Source: Enterocloster clostridioformis (GTDB lineage Bacteria > Bacillota > Clostridia > Lachnospirales > Lachnospiraceae). Taken from it: DNA of 64,000 nt. The notes beneath the pieces are model-generated. The model was not told the DNA's origin. It saw nothing but the letters and a program-made list of their open reading frames with translations, and did not search any database. This document shows positions 1 through 8,366 of this stretch, one piece after another. Position numbers and translations under genes: made by a program. The stretch spans positions 1,984,001 through 2,048,000 of the forward strand of contig NZ_JAIWZC010000001.1 in NCBI RefSeq assembly GCF_020297485.1, written 5' to 3'. Within the stretch, counting starts at the first letter, position 1, and every line of letters begins with the position of its first letter.

Positions 1-21
1 TCTCTTACCCTGAATCCTCAT
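1..21 (-). CDS. Start of an unidentified gene running off the left edge
   Basis: Only the first seven codons are visible, reading MRIQGKR on the minus strand. The ATG at 19-21 is preceded by a good ribosome binding site (AGGAG, 8 nt upstream), and a plausible promoter lies at 76-103. Nothing can be said about the product. Confidence 0.5.
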
Positions 22-75
22 AATTTCTTCTCCTTCCATTTATATGTTCTCAATATTAATTCCCCTTAGTTATAA

Positions 76-103
76 GTATATCACGTTAGAAACATTTTTC
101 AAT
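76..103 (-). promoter_or_regulatory. Putative sigma-A promoter for the left-edge gene
   Basis: Minus-strand TTGAAA (98-103) and TATACT (76-81) are separated by 16 bp, in an AT-rich stretch just upstream of the start codon at 21. The rest of 104-187 shows nothing recognisable. Confidence 0.5.
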
Positions 104-187
104 ATACCTCCTAAAATAAAAAAATATTTTTTTTAATTCAAAATGCCTATCTATAATCTCCAGTATATACAGGGCGCAAAAAAGTGC

Positions 188-235
188 AAAAAAGCAGGAG
201 CCTGTGTCACATAAAATATGATTCACAGCCCCTGC
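188..235 (-). terminator. Rho-independent terminator after hydF
   Basis: GCAGG (194-198) pairs with CCTGC (231-235), with a second short stem inside (CTGTG/CACAG). On the minus strand it is followed by six T. It lies about 70 nt past the hydF stop codon. Confidence 0.6.
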
Positions 236-302
236 CTTATATCACTTATCCGTATTTCCCAACCGTCCGGTTATGACGCATCCTGATTCAGACTCCCCGC
301 CC

Positions 303-1538
303 TCATCCTTCCCGGCTGCCGTCCAGCAGCGCCGCTATCTCCGGAAATGGTTCCACGCTCCGCCTCAATATCCCATGTATGTAAGCAATGGTTATGCCAT
401 AGTTGGTCATGGGAATTCCCTGGTCCTGAGCGCATTTCATTCTATATTTCATCTCACGCTCATTCAGCATGCATCCGCCGCAATGGACAATCAGATGATA
501 GCCAGCCAGTTCATCCGGAAACTCCGTACCTGAGGTAAACACAAACTCCGGTTCTGTTCCGGTATACTCCCGTATCCACTTGGGCAGCTTTACGGTCCCG
601 ATATCTTCGCACTGCCTGTGATGGGTGCAGCCCTCAGAAATCAGGATTCTGTCTCCCTTTCTGATGCTGTCCAGAGCCCTGACGCCCTGCACCATGGGCT
701 CCAGACTGCCTTTATAGCGGGCAAAGAGAATGGAAAAGGAAGTCAGGAGAATATCCTCCGGCGTATCTGCACTGACCTTAGCAAATACCTGACTGTCGGT
801 GATGACCATTCTGGGCTTCTTCTCCAGAGATGCCAGCGTGTCCTTCAGTCCGTTTTCCCTGACCACCACGGACACTGCATCCGCTTCCAGGATGTCGCGT
901 ATGGTCTGCTGCTGGGGCAGAATCAGGCGTCCCTTGGGAGCCGCCTTGTCAATGGGTACCACCAGTACGGCCAGATCCGATGGAGAAAGCAAATCTCCCA
1001 CGATTTTGCGGCTGTTCTCCTGGGTCCTGCCCAGCTGCGCCAGACACTCCTTCAGCGCCGCAATACCCTGACCGGTATGGGCGCTGACAGACAGGACGGG
1101 AACCGAGTCAGGAATCCCCTCCGGTCTCTGACCGGAAATTCCGTCCAAATCCGCCTTGTTGCAGACCGCCACGCAGGGAATCTGTTTTTCCCCTATCTTC
1201 TCCAGGAGGGCATAGTCCTCCGAAGCCGGGCCGTGACAGACATCCATCACCAGCACAGCCACGTCTGTCTTGTTTAGTACCTGATAGCTCTTCCTCACCC
1301 TCAGGCTTCCCAACTGGCCCTCATCGTCAATGCCGGGCGTGTCAATCATCATCACAGGGCCCAGAGGCAGCAGCTCCATGGCCTTATAAACAGGGTCCGT
1401 AGTGGTTCCCTTCACGTCCGACACCACAGCCAGATCCTGGCCCGTGACCGCGTTCAGCACGCTGGATTTGCCGGCGTTTCTCCTTCCAAAAAATCCAATA
1501 TGTATCCGGTCCGATGCCGGCGTATTGTTCATTCCCAT
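303..1538 (-). CDS. hydF: [FeFe]-hydrogenase maturation GTPase HydF
   Basis: HydF is the scaffold GTPase on which the di-iron subcluster of the [FeFe]-hydrogenase H-cluster is assembled before transfer to HydA. The N-terminal G domain shows the P-loop GRRNAGKS, then DTPG and NKAD. The C-terminal domain carries the cluster ligands CTHHRQC and HCGGC. The length (411 aa) is normal. I chose the ATG at 1538 (MGMNNTP) because GAGGAG lies 9 nt upstream; the ATG two codons earlier is too close to that site. It follows hydG by 24 bp and is the last gene of the TM1266-hydG-hydF operon. HydE and the hydrogenase itself are not in this window. Confidence 0.96.
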   Translation of the reverse strand: MGMNNTPASDRIHIGFFGRRNAGKSSVLNAVTGQDLAVVSDVKGTTTDPVYKAMELLPLGPVMMIDTPGIDDEGQLGSLRVRKSYQVLNKTDVAVLVMDVCHGPASEDYALLEKIGEKQIPCVAVCNKADLDGISGQRPEGIPDSVPVLSVSAHTGQGIAALKECLAQLGRTQENSRKIVGDLLSPSDLAVLVVPIDKAAPKGRLILPQQQTIRDILEADAVSVVVRENGLKDTLASLEKKPRMVITDSQVFAKVSADTPEDILLTSFSILFARYKGSLEPMVQGVRALDSIRKGDRILISEGCTHHRQCEDIGTVKLPKWIREYTGTEPEFVFTSGTEFPDELAGYHLIVHCGGCMLNEREMKYRMKCAQDQGIPMTNYGITIAYIHGILRRSVEPFPEIAALLDGSREG

Positions 1539-1562
1539 GGTCATCCGCTCCTCTTCCCCTGT

Positions 1563-2984
1563 TTAAAATCTGAAATCCCTGACGCCCTGTTCAATCTTTA
1601 CCAGGTTATCCCTGACAATCTGGCGCACCTTCTCCTTTGGTATGCTTCCGATTTCCTTCTCTATGAGCGCCTCGCCGATGCGCCTTGTCTCCTCAGAACT
1701 GTAATCCATGAGATATTCCTTCAGCGTCATGAGAGCATTGGGATGGCAGCAGTTTTGAATCTGCCCGCTCTTGCACAGGGACATGAAACGGTCGCCTGTG
1801 CGCCCTTCCCTGTAGCAGGCCGTACAGAAGCTGGGAATATATCCCATACCCATGAGCCAGTTCACTACCTGGTCCAGGGTACGGTTGTCGCTTACATCGA
1901 ACTGGGCCGAACATTCATCCTCAGGCTCAGGTTCAAAGTAGCCGCCCACGCTTGTCTTGGAGCCGCCGCTGATTTGGGAAATGCCCAGGTGCAGCACCCG
2001 TTCCCTGGTTTTCTGGCTCTCTCTTGTGGAAACAATCATGCCTGTGTAGGGAACCGCGATTCGAATACAGGCAACCAGCTTGGCGAAGGTGTCGTCATCG
2101 ATTCCATTGTCAAAGGAATCCGGGTCAATGTCATCCGCCCTTCGTATCCTGGGCACGCTGATGGTATGGGGTCCCACCCCGAACACTGCCTCCAGATGCT
2201 CCGCGTGCATCAGAAGTCCCGCAAATTCATACCGGTAAAGCTCCAGGCCAAACAGCACGCCGCAGCCCACGTCGTCAATACCGCCCATTTGGGCACGGTC
2301 CATCGCCTCTGTGTGGTAACAGTAATCATGCTTTGGCCCTGTGGGATGAAGCTTTTCATAGCTTTCCTTATGATATGTCTCCTGGAACAGGATATATGTA
2401 CCGATTCCCGCGTCCTTAAGCTTCCTGTAATTCTCCACCGTGGTGGCCGCTATGTTCACGTTGACGCGGCGTATGGCGCCGTTTTTATGCTTTATGCTGT
2501 AAATGGTGTCAATGGACTCCAGCATGTATTCAATGGGATTGTGCACCGGGTCCTCCCCTGTTTCAAGGGCCAGGCGCTTATGCCCCATATCCTGCAGCGC
2601 CATAACCTCCCTGCGGATTTCATCCTGGGTCAGCTTCTTCCTTGGGATATGTTTGTTCTTGGCGTGGTAGGGACAGTACACACACCCATTGATACAGTAA
2701 TTGGACAGGTACAGGGGCGCAAACAGCACAATGCGGTTTCCGTAGAAATCCCTTTTAATCTGTTCCGCCAGCTCATAAATCTCCTGGTTCTTGTCCTCCA
2801 GTCCGCAGTCCAGAAGCACCATGGCCTCCCTGTGGGTCAGCCCCCTGCGCTCCCTGGCCTTTGCCAGAATCTCGTCAATCAGTTCCCTGTTTGTGCTGTT
2901 TGCCTCCCCGTAGGCAAGGGTCTCCTCAATTTCCCCGTGGTGAATGAATTCCTCTGCACGGGATGATTTTAGGTCGTAATTCAT
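1563..2984 (-). CDS. hydG: [FeFe]-hydrogenase maturase, radical SAM tyrosine lyase HydG
   Basis: HydG cleaves tyrosine to p-cresol, CO and cyanide, and delivers an Fe(CO)2(CN) synthon for the hydrogenase H-cluster. The radical SAM motif CINGCVYC (CX3CX2C) is present in the first third. The C-terminal CTAC followed 22 residues later by another Cys is the CX2CX22C motif of the auxiliary cluster that separates HydG from ThiH. The length of 473 aa is typical. The start has AAAGGAGAGG just upstream. It sits between the TM1266-family gene and hydF in one minus-strand operon. A 488-codon antisense ORF covers it but is a shadow. Confidence 0.97.
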   Translation of the reverse strand: MNYDLKSSRAEEFIHHGEIEETLAYGEANSTNRELIDEILAKARERRGLTHREAMVLLDCGLEDKNQEIYELAEQIKRDFYGNRIVLFAPLYLSNYCINGCVYCPYHAKNKHIPRKKLTQDEIRREVMALQDMGHKRLALETGEDPVHNPIEYMLESIDTIYSIKHKNGAIRRVNVNIAATTVENYRKLKDAGIGTYILFQETYHKESYEKLHPTGPKHDYCYHTEAMDRAQMGGIDDVGCGVLFGLELYRYEFAGLLMHAEHLEAVFGVGPHTISVPRIRRADDIDPDSFDNGIDDDTFAKLVACIRIAVPYTGMIVSTRESQKTRERVLHLGISQISGGSKTSVGGYFEPEPEDECSAQFDVSDNRTLDQVVNWLMGMGYIPSFCTACYREGRTGDRFMSLCKSGQIQNCCHPNALMTLKEYLMDYSSEETRRIGEALIEKEIGSIPKEKVRQIVRDNLVKIEQGVRDFRF

Positions 2985-3074
2985 GTTCTTCCTCTCCTTT
3001 TCTTGCCGGGTCAGGGTCCATGGCCATGGCGGCCTCCGGTAACACTTCCCCGCCAGATAATTTATATAGTTTTA

Positions 3075-3326
3075 TCAACTACCGATATTGGAGTACAGGG
3101 CCTTGGAGTTAACGCCCTGAAGCCTGCCCAGTTTGCCGGACAGGGCGCTTATGATGTCCTGGGGCGCATCCACCACAACGCTTATAATGTTAACCTTTTT
3201 CTTTTCATAGGGAAGCCCCATCCTCCCAATGATGTACTGACCGTATTGGTGGAGCAGATCGTTGACGCTTTCCACCGCATCCTTATTTTCCACTATTATG
3301 CCGATTACCGCGATTCTTGTCTCCAT
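3075..3326 (-). CDS. TM1266-family iron-only hydrogenase system putative regulator
   Basis: An 83-residue ACT-like small protein (starts METRIAVIGIIVENKDAVE, with RMGLPYEKKKVNIISVVVDA in the middle). Genes of this family are found beside hydEFG in anaerobes and are named putative regulators of the iron-only hydrogenase system; the biochemical role is not settled. The start has GGGAGG 6 nt upstream. It is the first gene of the operon with hydG (90 bp gap) and hydF. Its start codon lies only 21 bp after an intrinsic terminator, so expression probably depends on read-through of the leader described at 3347-3547. Confidence 0.85.
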   Translation of the reverse strand: METRIAVIGIIVENKDAVESVNDLLHQYGQYIIGRMGLPYEKKKVNIISVVVDAPQDIISALSGKLGRLQGVNSKALYSNIGS

Positions 3327-3346
3327 ATGATACCTCCCGATAACTG

Positions 3347-3547
3347 AAAAAAGGATACGCCAAAAAGGCGTATCCTGAACATACTGTCATATCTGTGTCC
3401 CCGCCTTCCCCTTCAGCCTTGCTTCAGGTCAGTCAATCACATATCCTGATATGGGATTTGCTGCCGTCTCTTTGCTGTAAGGCCCTGGCCGTAAGACAGG
3501 CCTGTCAGCGCAGATACCGGTACCATGTACCGTGGCGCACATCCGTT
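3347..3547 (-). ncRNA. Structured ~200-nt leader RNA with a terminator ahead of the hydrogenase-maturation operon
   Basis: Transcription from the promoter at 3554-3582 would make a ~220-nt leader. It ends in an intrinsic terminator (9-bp stem 3353-3361/3367-3375, A5 loop, then six T), immediately before the ribosome binding site of the TM1266-family gene. Inside are strong hairpins: CGGTAC-ATG-GTACCG (about 3520-3534) and CATAT-CAGG-ATATG (about 3440-3455). The 5' segment at 3534-3544 (RNA GGAUGUGCGCC) can pair with the 3' arm of the terminator (GGCGUAUCC), giving a mutually exclusive antiterminator. This is riboswitch or attenuator architecture. I do not recognise the class; T-box, cobalamin, TPP, SAM and glycine consensus sequences are absent. 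Confidence 0.6.
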
Positions 3548-3553
3548 TTTCTT

Positions 3554-3582
3554 ATCTTACTACAGGCCAGGGGGACTGTCAA
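3554..3582 (-). promoter_or_regulatory. Consensus promoter of the TM1266-hydG-hydF operon
   Basis: Minus-strand TTGACA (3577-3582) and TAAGAT (3554-3559) are separated by exactly 17 bp. It starts 17 bp after the stop of the upstream permease gene, so the hydrogenase operon is transcribed on its own with a ~220-nt leader. Confidence 0.75.
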
Positions 3583-3598
3583 TCATTATTCCGGAAAT

Positions 3599-4540
3599 CT
3601 ACCTGGCTCCCCTTATATACGGCTTACCCAATGCCTCGGGCGCGCTGTTTCTGCCGATGGAGCCCAGAAGGGCAACCAGGGTTATGATGTAGGGCAGCAT
3701 GGCCAGAGCCTGTGTGGGCAGGGGCACTCCGATGGCCTGGAGGCGGATTTGAAGGGCATTGGCCGCGCCGAATATGAAGGCCGCGCCCATCATTCCAAAG
3801 GGCACATACCGGCCCAATATGACTGCCGCCAGGGCTATGTATCCCCTGCCTGATGTCATATTCTCAGAAAAATTACCCACCTGCACCAGAACCAGATAGG
3901 CGCCTCCCAGCCCTCCCAGCATTCCGTTTAACAGCACAGCCGCCCACTGGTACCGGTGTACGGGTATACCGGCTGAATCCGCAGCCCTGGGATTCTCCCC
4001 GATGGCGGCAAAGGCCATTCCCTTTGACGTCCTGCTGTAAAACAGAGCGACCAGGATTACCAGCACATAGACCCCGTATGTCAGTATGTCCTGGTTGAAC
4101 AGGGCGTTTCCTATCAGGGGTATATCCCCCAGAAAGGGTATCTTAAGCTTTGCAAAGGGTTCAATCTGCTGATAGGACCGGCCGCTTGACATCAGTTTAT
4201 AGAGAAAGCTGGTGACTCCGGCCATAAATATATTGATGGCGATTCCGCTGACAGACTGGTCCTGGGCCAGCCTGATGGACAGCAGCCCGTGGATGGCGCT
4301 GACCATGGCCCCGCCCGCCATGCCGCACAAAAGGCCAACGGCCAGGCTGCCGGAATAAAGGGTTCCCGCAAAGGAGAAAAAGGCTCCGCCCAGCATGACT
4401 CCCTCCATGCCTATGTTAAGGATTCCCGCCTTCTCGGATATGGTCTCCCCCAGTCCGGCGTAAATCAGAGGCACGGCCATTCTTACGGACGCCGTCAGAA
4501 AGGCCGTCACAAAACCAATGGTCATGATTTGCTCTAACAT
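3599..4540 (-). CDS. ABC transporter permease, BmpA/NupQ-type nucleoside importer
   Basis: A polytopic membrane protein of 313 aa from the BPD_transp_2 (branched-chain/ribose/nucleoside) permease family. It has the GLGETISEKAGILNIGMEG region typical of NupQ/YufQ-like permeases. It would form the channel with the second permease and the duplicated ATPase encoded just upstream. I chose the ATG at 4540: AGGAGG lies 7 nt upstream and the gene then overlaps the preceding permease by 7 bp, as expected for coupled translation. The longer reading frame to 4759 is not supported. It is the last gene of the transport operon. Confidence 0.9.
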   Translation of the reverse strand: MLEQIMTIGFVTAFLTASVRMAVPLIYAGLGETISEKAGILNIGMEGVMLGGAFFSFAGTLYSGSLAVGLLCGMAGGAMVSAIHGLLSIRLAQDQSVSGIAINIFMAGVTSFLYKLMSSGRSYQQIEPFAKLKIPFLGDIPLIGNALFNQDILTYGVYVLVILVALFYSRTSKGMAFAAIGENPRAADSAGIPVHRYQWAAVLLNGMLGGLGGAYLVLVQVGNFSENMTSGRGYIALAAVILGRYVPFGMMGAAFIFGAANALQIRLQAIGVPLPTQALAMLPYIITLVALLGSIGRNSAPEALGKPYIRGAR

Positions 4541-5562
4541 GGTTTTTCCTCCTTTCTCTTCCTGTAAAACAGCTCCCTGCCCAGAATCAGCAGCACAATC
4601 AGCCCCACCAGGATATTGACAATGGCCGAAGGCACTCCCATCTGCCTCTGCATGGAATTGGCTCCCACCTCCAGGGCCGCAAAGGCGATGGCGGCAAAGA
4701 GTACGCCCAGGGGATGGTTGGAGGCCAGAAGGGCGATGAGCACCGCTGTGTATCCGCACTCCCCGGAGATTCCCTCCAGAAGCTTTCTCTGCACTCCCAT
4801 GACCTCCACGGCTCCTGCGATTCCCGCCAGTCCGCCGCTTAAGAACGCGGAAATGATGATGTTTCTGACAACAGAGATTCCATTGCAGGCAGCTGCCCGC
4901 TTGTTGAATCCCACCACCTTGATTTCATATCCCACCGTTGTCTTTTCCAGGATGAACCAGACAAGGAACACCATGAGCACGGCAATGATAAATCCCGCGT
5001 GAAGCCTGGTGGGCTTTAAGAACCGGTAAAGGGTGACGGAAGGGTCCAGCTTGGGCGACTGAGGTATGCTTCCTGCCGGGTCCATGAGGAAGGTCCTGAC
5101 CGCAATGCCCAGGAAATTGATGGCAATGTAATTCAGCATGATGGTTACAATGATTTCCGATATCCCCAGCTTTGCCTTAAACATGGCGGCTATCAGAGCC
5201 CAGAGACCACCAAATACAAATCCCATCAAAATGGCGCACAGGATGCGGAGCGCGCCGGGAATCCCGGTCCAGGTAAGGGCCGCCCACGCCGAGGCAAGGG
5301 CCCCTATGTAAAACTGTCCCTCCGCGCCGATGTTGAAAAAGCCGGTCCTGAACGCCACCGCGCATCCCAGACCCGTAAAAATCAGGGGGGCTGCCTTTAC
5401 AAACACTTCCATGAACCCGTTTAAGTTTCCAAATATGCCCTTAAAGAACATGGCATAAGCCTCTGCCGGGCTTGCGTCTGACAGCATGATGAGAACCGTC
5501 CACACTGCCACTGCGATGAGTCCGATGCCTGCTGTCTCAAATATTTTTGATTTCCTATTCAT
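4534..5562 (-). CDS. ABC transporter permease, BmpA/NupP-type nucleoside importer
   Basis: The first of two membrane subunits, 342 aa, with a hydrophobic N-terminal segment and the conserved GLGCAVAFRTGFFNIGAEGQ region of the NupP/YufP family. The ATG at 5562 (MNRKSKIF) is preceded by AGGAGG; the ORF extends six codons further up but without a binding site. It overlaps the ATPase gene by 8 bp upstream and the second permease by 7 bp downstream, so the three genes are translationally coupled. Confidence 0.9.
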   Translation of the reverse strand: MNRKSKIFETAGIGLIAVAVWTVLIMLSDASPAEAYAMFFKGIFGNLNGFMEVFVKAAPLIFTGLGCAVAFRTGFFNIGAEGQFYIGALASAWAALTWTGIPGALRILCAILMGFVFGGLWALIAAMFKAKLGISEIIVTIMLNYIAINFLGIAVRTFLMDPAGSIPQSPKLDPSVTLYRFLKPTRLHAGFIIAVLMVFLVWFILEKTTVGYEIKVVGFNKRAAACNGISVVRNIIISAFLSGGLAGIAGAVEVMGVQRKLLEGISGECGYTAVLIALLASNHPLGVLFAAIAFAALEVGANSMQRQMGVPSAIVNILVGLIVLLILGRELFYRKRKEEKPC

Positions 5563-7084
5563 TTGCCGCCTCCTTAGCAATACCGCCCATCAGCAGGCCA
5601 ATTTTATGTACATCCGCCTCTTCCCGGTTCAGGATCCCTATGATACGGCCCTCATACATGACTGCCACGCGGTCGCTTACCCCCAGGATTTCATCCAGGT
5701 CAGCCGATATCAGCAGGACGCATCTGCCTGCATCCCTCTGCCTGAGGAGGGTTTCATGGACAAACCGGGTGGCTCCGATATCCAGTCCCCTTGTGGGCTG
5801 GCTGGCCACAATCAGGCCGGCTTCCCCGGATATCTCCCTGGAAAGTATGACCTTTTGCTGGTTACCGCCGCTCATCAGCTTTACCGGTGTTTTGATGCCG
5901 CTTTTGCCCGAGGTCTTGATGCTGTATTCATCCAGGGCCTCCCTGGCTCTCTTCTCCGCCTGTCTGTAGTCCAGCACCATTTTCCTTGAAAAAGGTTCCC
6001 TGTCAAAGTCCCTTAAAATCAGATTGTCCTCCACCGTCATGTCCATGACCAGGCTGTCGCCGTGACGGTCATCGGAAATATAGGAGATACCCGCCCGGAA
6101 CCGTTCCTTTACACTGTCCTTTCGTATATCCTTTCCCTGGTATTCCATCTGTCCGCTTTTAATCCTGCGGATTCCTGTTATTACCTCGGCCAGCTCCTTC
6201 TGTCCGTTGCCTTCCACTCCCGCGATTCCCAGGATTTCTCCCCTGCGTATGGTAAGGCTTACGTGGTCCAGAGACATCTTGGTGCTGTGCTTTTTGTGGA
6301 GACACACATCCTTAAGGCTTAAGGCCGTCTCCCCGGCAGCGGATTCCCTTATCTCTCTTTCCGTCTTAAGCTCCCGCCCAATCATACAGGCAGACAGCTC
6401 CTCCGGCGTTGTCTCCTTTGTCACCAGGCTCCTGACCTTCCGGCCGTCGCGCAGCACCGTCACCCGGTCGCTGATATCCATGATTTCCCCCAGCCGGTGG
6501 GTGATGATAATAATTCCATAACCCTCGTCACGCAGCCGTTTTAATACCCCGAAAAAATTCTCCGTTTCCTGGGGCGTGAGTACGCCGGTGGGCTCGTCCA
6601 GAATCAGCAGGCTCACATCCCGGTACAGAGCCTTGAGAATCTCCACCCTCTGCTGCTCTCCCACGGAAAGGGTGTGGACAGGGGCTTCCGGGTTTACCGG
6701 GAGACCGTAGGCCGCGGCAAGGCCCGTCAGTTTTTCCCTTGCCGACTTCCGGTCCGCCATGATGCCCTCCCCCTTTAATCCCAGCATCACATTGTCCAGC
6801 ACCGTCATTTTCTTCACCAGGGAAAAATGCTGGTGCACCATGCCGATTCCCCTGGCAATCGCCTCCCCCGGCGACTTAAATTCCACATTATGGCCTTTAA
6901 AACAGATTTCCCCCCTGTCCGCCTGATAAATGCCAAACAGAATATTCATAAGGGTGGTCTTGCCGGCCCCATTTTCCCCTAACAGCGCATGTATCTCCCC
7001 CTGCTCCACAGACAGGTCCACATCCTCGTTGGCATACACGCCTGCAAAGGATTTGGTTATATGCTTCATCTCAAGTAATGGCAT
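5555..7084 (-). CDS. ABC transporter ATP-binding protein with two ABC domains (nucleoside-type)
   Basis: Energises import by the two permeases. Two nucleotide-binding domains lie in tandem, as in NupO and ribose-type ATPases: first Walker A GENGAGKTT, signature LSVGEQQR and Walker B LLILDEPT; second a degenerate Walker A (GVEGNGQKEL), signature LMSGGNQQK and a degenerate Walker B (LIVASQPTRGLD). The altered second site is usual in this family. The start chosen, MPLLEMKH at 7084, has AAAGGA at suitable distance; an ATG three codons upstream (7093) sits directly on that site. It lies about 90 bp downstream of the substrate-binding lipoprotein gene. Confidence 0.92.
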   Translation of the reverse strand: MPLLEMKHITKSFAGVYANEDVDLSVEQGEIHALLGENGAGKTTLMNILFGIYQADRGEICFKGHNVEFKSPGEAIARGIGMVHQHFSLVKKMTVLDNVMLGLKGEGIMADRKSAREKLTGLAAAYGLPVNPEAPVHTLSVGEQQRVEILKALYRDVSLLILDEPTGVLTPQETENFFGVLKRLRDEGYGIIIITHRLGEIMDISDRVTVLRDGRKVRSLVTKETTPEELSACMIGRELKTEREIRESAAGETALSLKDVCLHKKHSTKMSLDHVSLTIRRGEILGIAGVEGNGQKELAEVITGIRRIKSGQMEYQGKDIRKDSVKERFRAGISYISDDRHGDSLVMDMTVEDNLILRDFDREPFSRKMVLDYRQAEKRAREALDEYSIKTSGKSGIKTPVKLMSGGNQQKVILSREISGEAGLIVASQPTRGLDIGATRFVHETLLRQRDAGRCVLLISADLDEILGVSDRVAVMYEGRIIGILNREEADVHKIGLLMGGIAKEAANE

Positions 7085-7174
7085 CTGTTCCATCCTTTCT
7101 TTCCAAACAGGGCCCGCACCCCCGGACACGCAGAGCTGCGGTTGGTTTGATGCAGGCCCCTTTCAGGAAATATC

Positions 7175-8293
7175 TTATGTTCTGGGCTTGGTATCACATG
7201 TCACTTCAAACGTTCCGGACTCAATTGCCGCAATCTTATCGGAAATCTTCTGCTTCAGCTCATCGGGAACAGCGGAATCCAGATTGTGGTAAGGCGCAAC
7301 GCTCACTGCCCCGTCTGCCATTCCCAGCTGGTAGATGCCGCCCTCAAAGGTTCCGTCCGCAACCGTCTTAAAGGCAACCTCAATCACATGAGGAATGTGG
7401 TAAACAGATGAGGAAAGGATGGTGTCGGGCGCCAGATCATTCTGGTCATAGGAGTCGCCTGTGGCGTAGACCTTTGCTTCCTTTGCCGCATTGATGGCTC
7501 CTGTTCCCGACTCGTTGGCACAGTGTCCGATTACATCCGCGCCATTATCAATCATGGCCTGGGCGGCCTCCTTGCCAAGGGCCGTATCGGTAAAGGAACC
7601 GGTCCATGCGGTCTGTACCTGGATGTCAGGGTTTACTTCCTTTGCCCCGTCCTCAAATCCGTTCATAATCTTCACAAGGGACGCGCCCTGAATCGGTCCG
7701 ATAAAGCCCACCTTGCCGCTCTCGGACATGCCGGCTGCCAGCATTCCCATGATGTATCCGCCTTCCTCACACTTTGACACATAGGAGGCCACATTGTCGG
7801 CAGACACCTCTCCCTCCGTTACAATGAACTTTGTATCCGGATACTGCTCCGCAACGTCCACCGCCGGATCTCCGAACTCGTATCCGTGACCGATGACCAC
7901 GTCATATCCGCTGGCCGCATAATCCGCAAAAGCAGCCTCAATGTCATCCGGTGTCAGGTTCTCCGTATAGGTCACCTCACAGCCGTAATCCGCCTCTAAA
8001 AGCTTAAGGCCGTCATAGGCTGACTGGCACCAGCCCATATCATTGGCCGCGCCGGACAGGCACAGGGCCACCTTGTACGTCTTGCCGTCCGCTGTCCGGC
8101 TTCCTTCCTCCTGGCCGCCTTCGGCCTGGTCCCCATTTGCCTGGGTATCTGCCGCCTGGGCGCCCCCGGCCTGCTTATCTGCAGCCTCTGTCTTTGCCGC
8201 TGTCTCCTTTGTTTCCCCGCCGCATCCGGTCAGGCCAAAGCCTGCCATGGATAATGCCAGGGCTGCCGCCGCTAAACGCATTCTGTTTTTCAT
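7175..8293 (-). CDS. BMP-family ABC substrate-binding lipoprotein (purine nucleoside type)
   Basis: The extracytoplasmic binding protein of the ABC importer. MKNRMRLAAAALALSMAG is a lipoprotein signal peptide ending in the lipobox LTGC. A short Ala/Gln/Glu-rich linker follows, then the BMP/PnrA fold (KVALCLSGAANDMGWCQSAY, later GFIGPIQGASLVKIMNGFEDG). Characterised BMP proteins bind purine nucleosides; the exact ligand here is inferred. The start at 8293 has AAGGA upstream; the frame runs 20 codons further without a good site. The gene follows the MerR gene by 73 bp and precedes the ATPase gene. Confidence 0.92.
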   Translation of the reverse strand: MKNRMRLAAAALALSMAGFGLTGCGGETKETAAKTEAADKQAGGAQAADTQANGDQAEGGQEEGSRTADGKTYKVALCLSGAANDMGWCQSAYDGLKLLEADYGCEVTYTENLTPDDIEAAFADYAASGYDVVIGHGYEFGDPAVDVAEQYPDTKFIVTEGEVSADNVASYVSKCEEGGYIMGMLAAGMSESGKVGFIGPIQGASLVKIMNGFEDGAKEVNPDIQVQTAWTGSFTDTALGKEAAQAMIDNGADVIGHCANESGTGAINAAKEAKVYATGDSYDQNDLAPDTILSSSVYHIPHVIEVAFKTVADGTFEGGIYQLGMADGAVSVAPYHNLDSAVPDELKQKISDKIAAIESGTFEVTCDTKPRT

Positions 8294-8366
8294 GTCTCTT
8301 ATCCTTCCTTTTTCCTTAGATTTTTTATGTTTCCTCATTAGGTACCCCATCATCAGTCATGTGAAT

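Noticed and set aside
1500..2966. 488-codon plus-strand ORF
   Set aside because: It is antisense to hydG, has no ribosome binding site or family similarity, and arises from the GC-rich codon use of the real gene. The same applies to the long plus-strand frames opposite ilvC, the MATE gene and the IS66 transposase.
3347..3547. Cobalamin riboswitch (the CAGGATACGCC near the end resembles the B12-box)
   Set aside because: The GCCACTG and GGTG...AATCC blocks of the cobalamin RNA are absent, and the similar stretch is simply part of the terminator stem.
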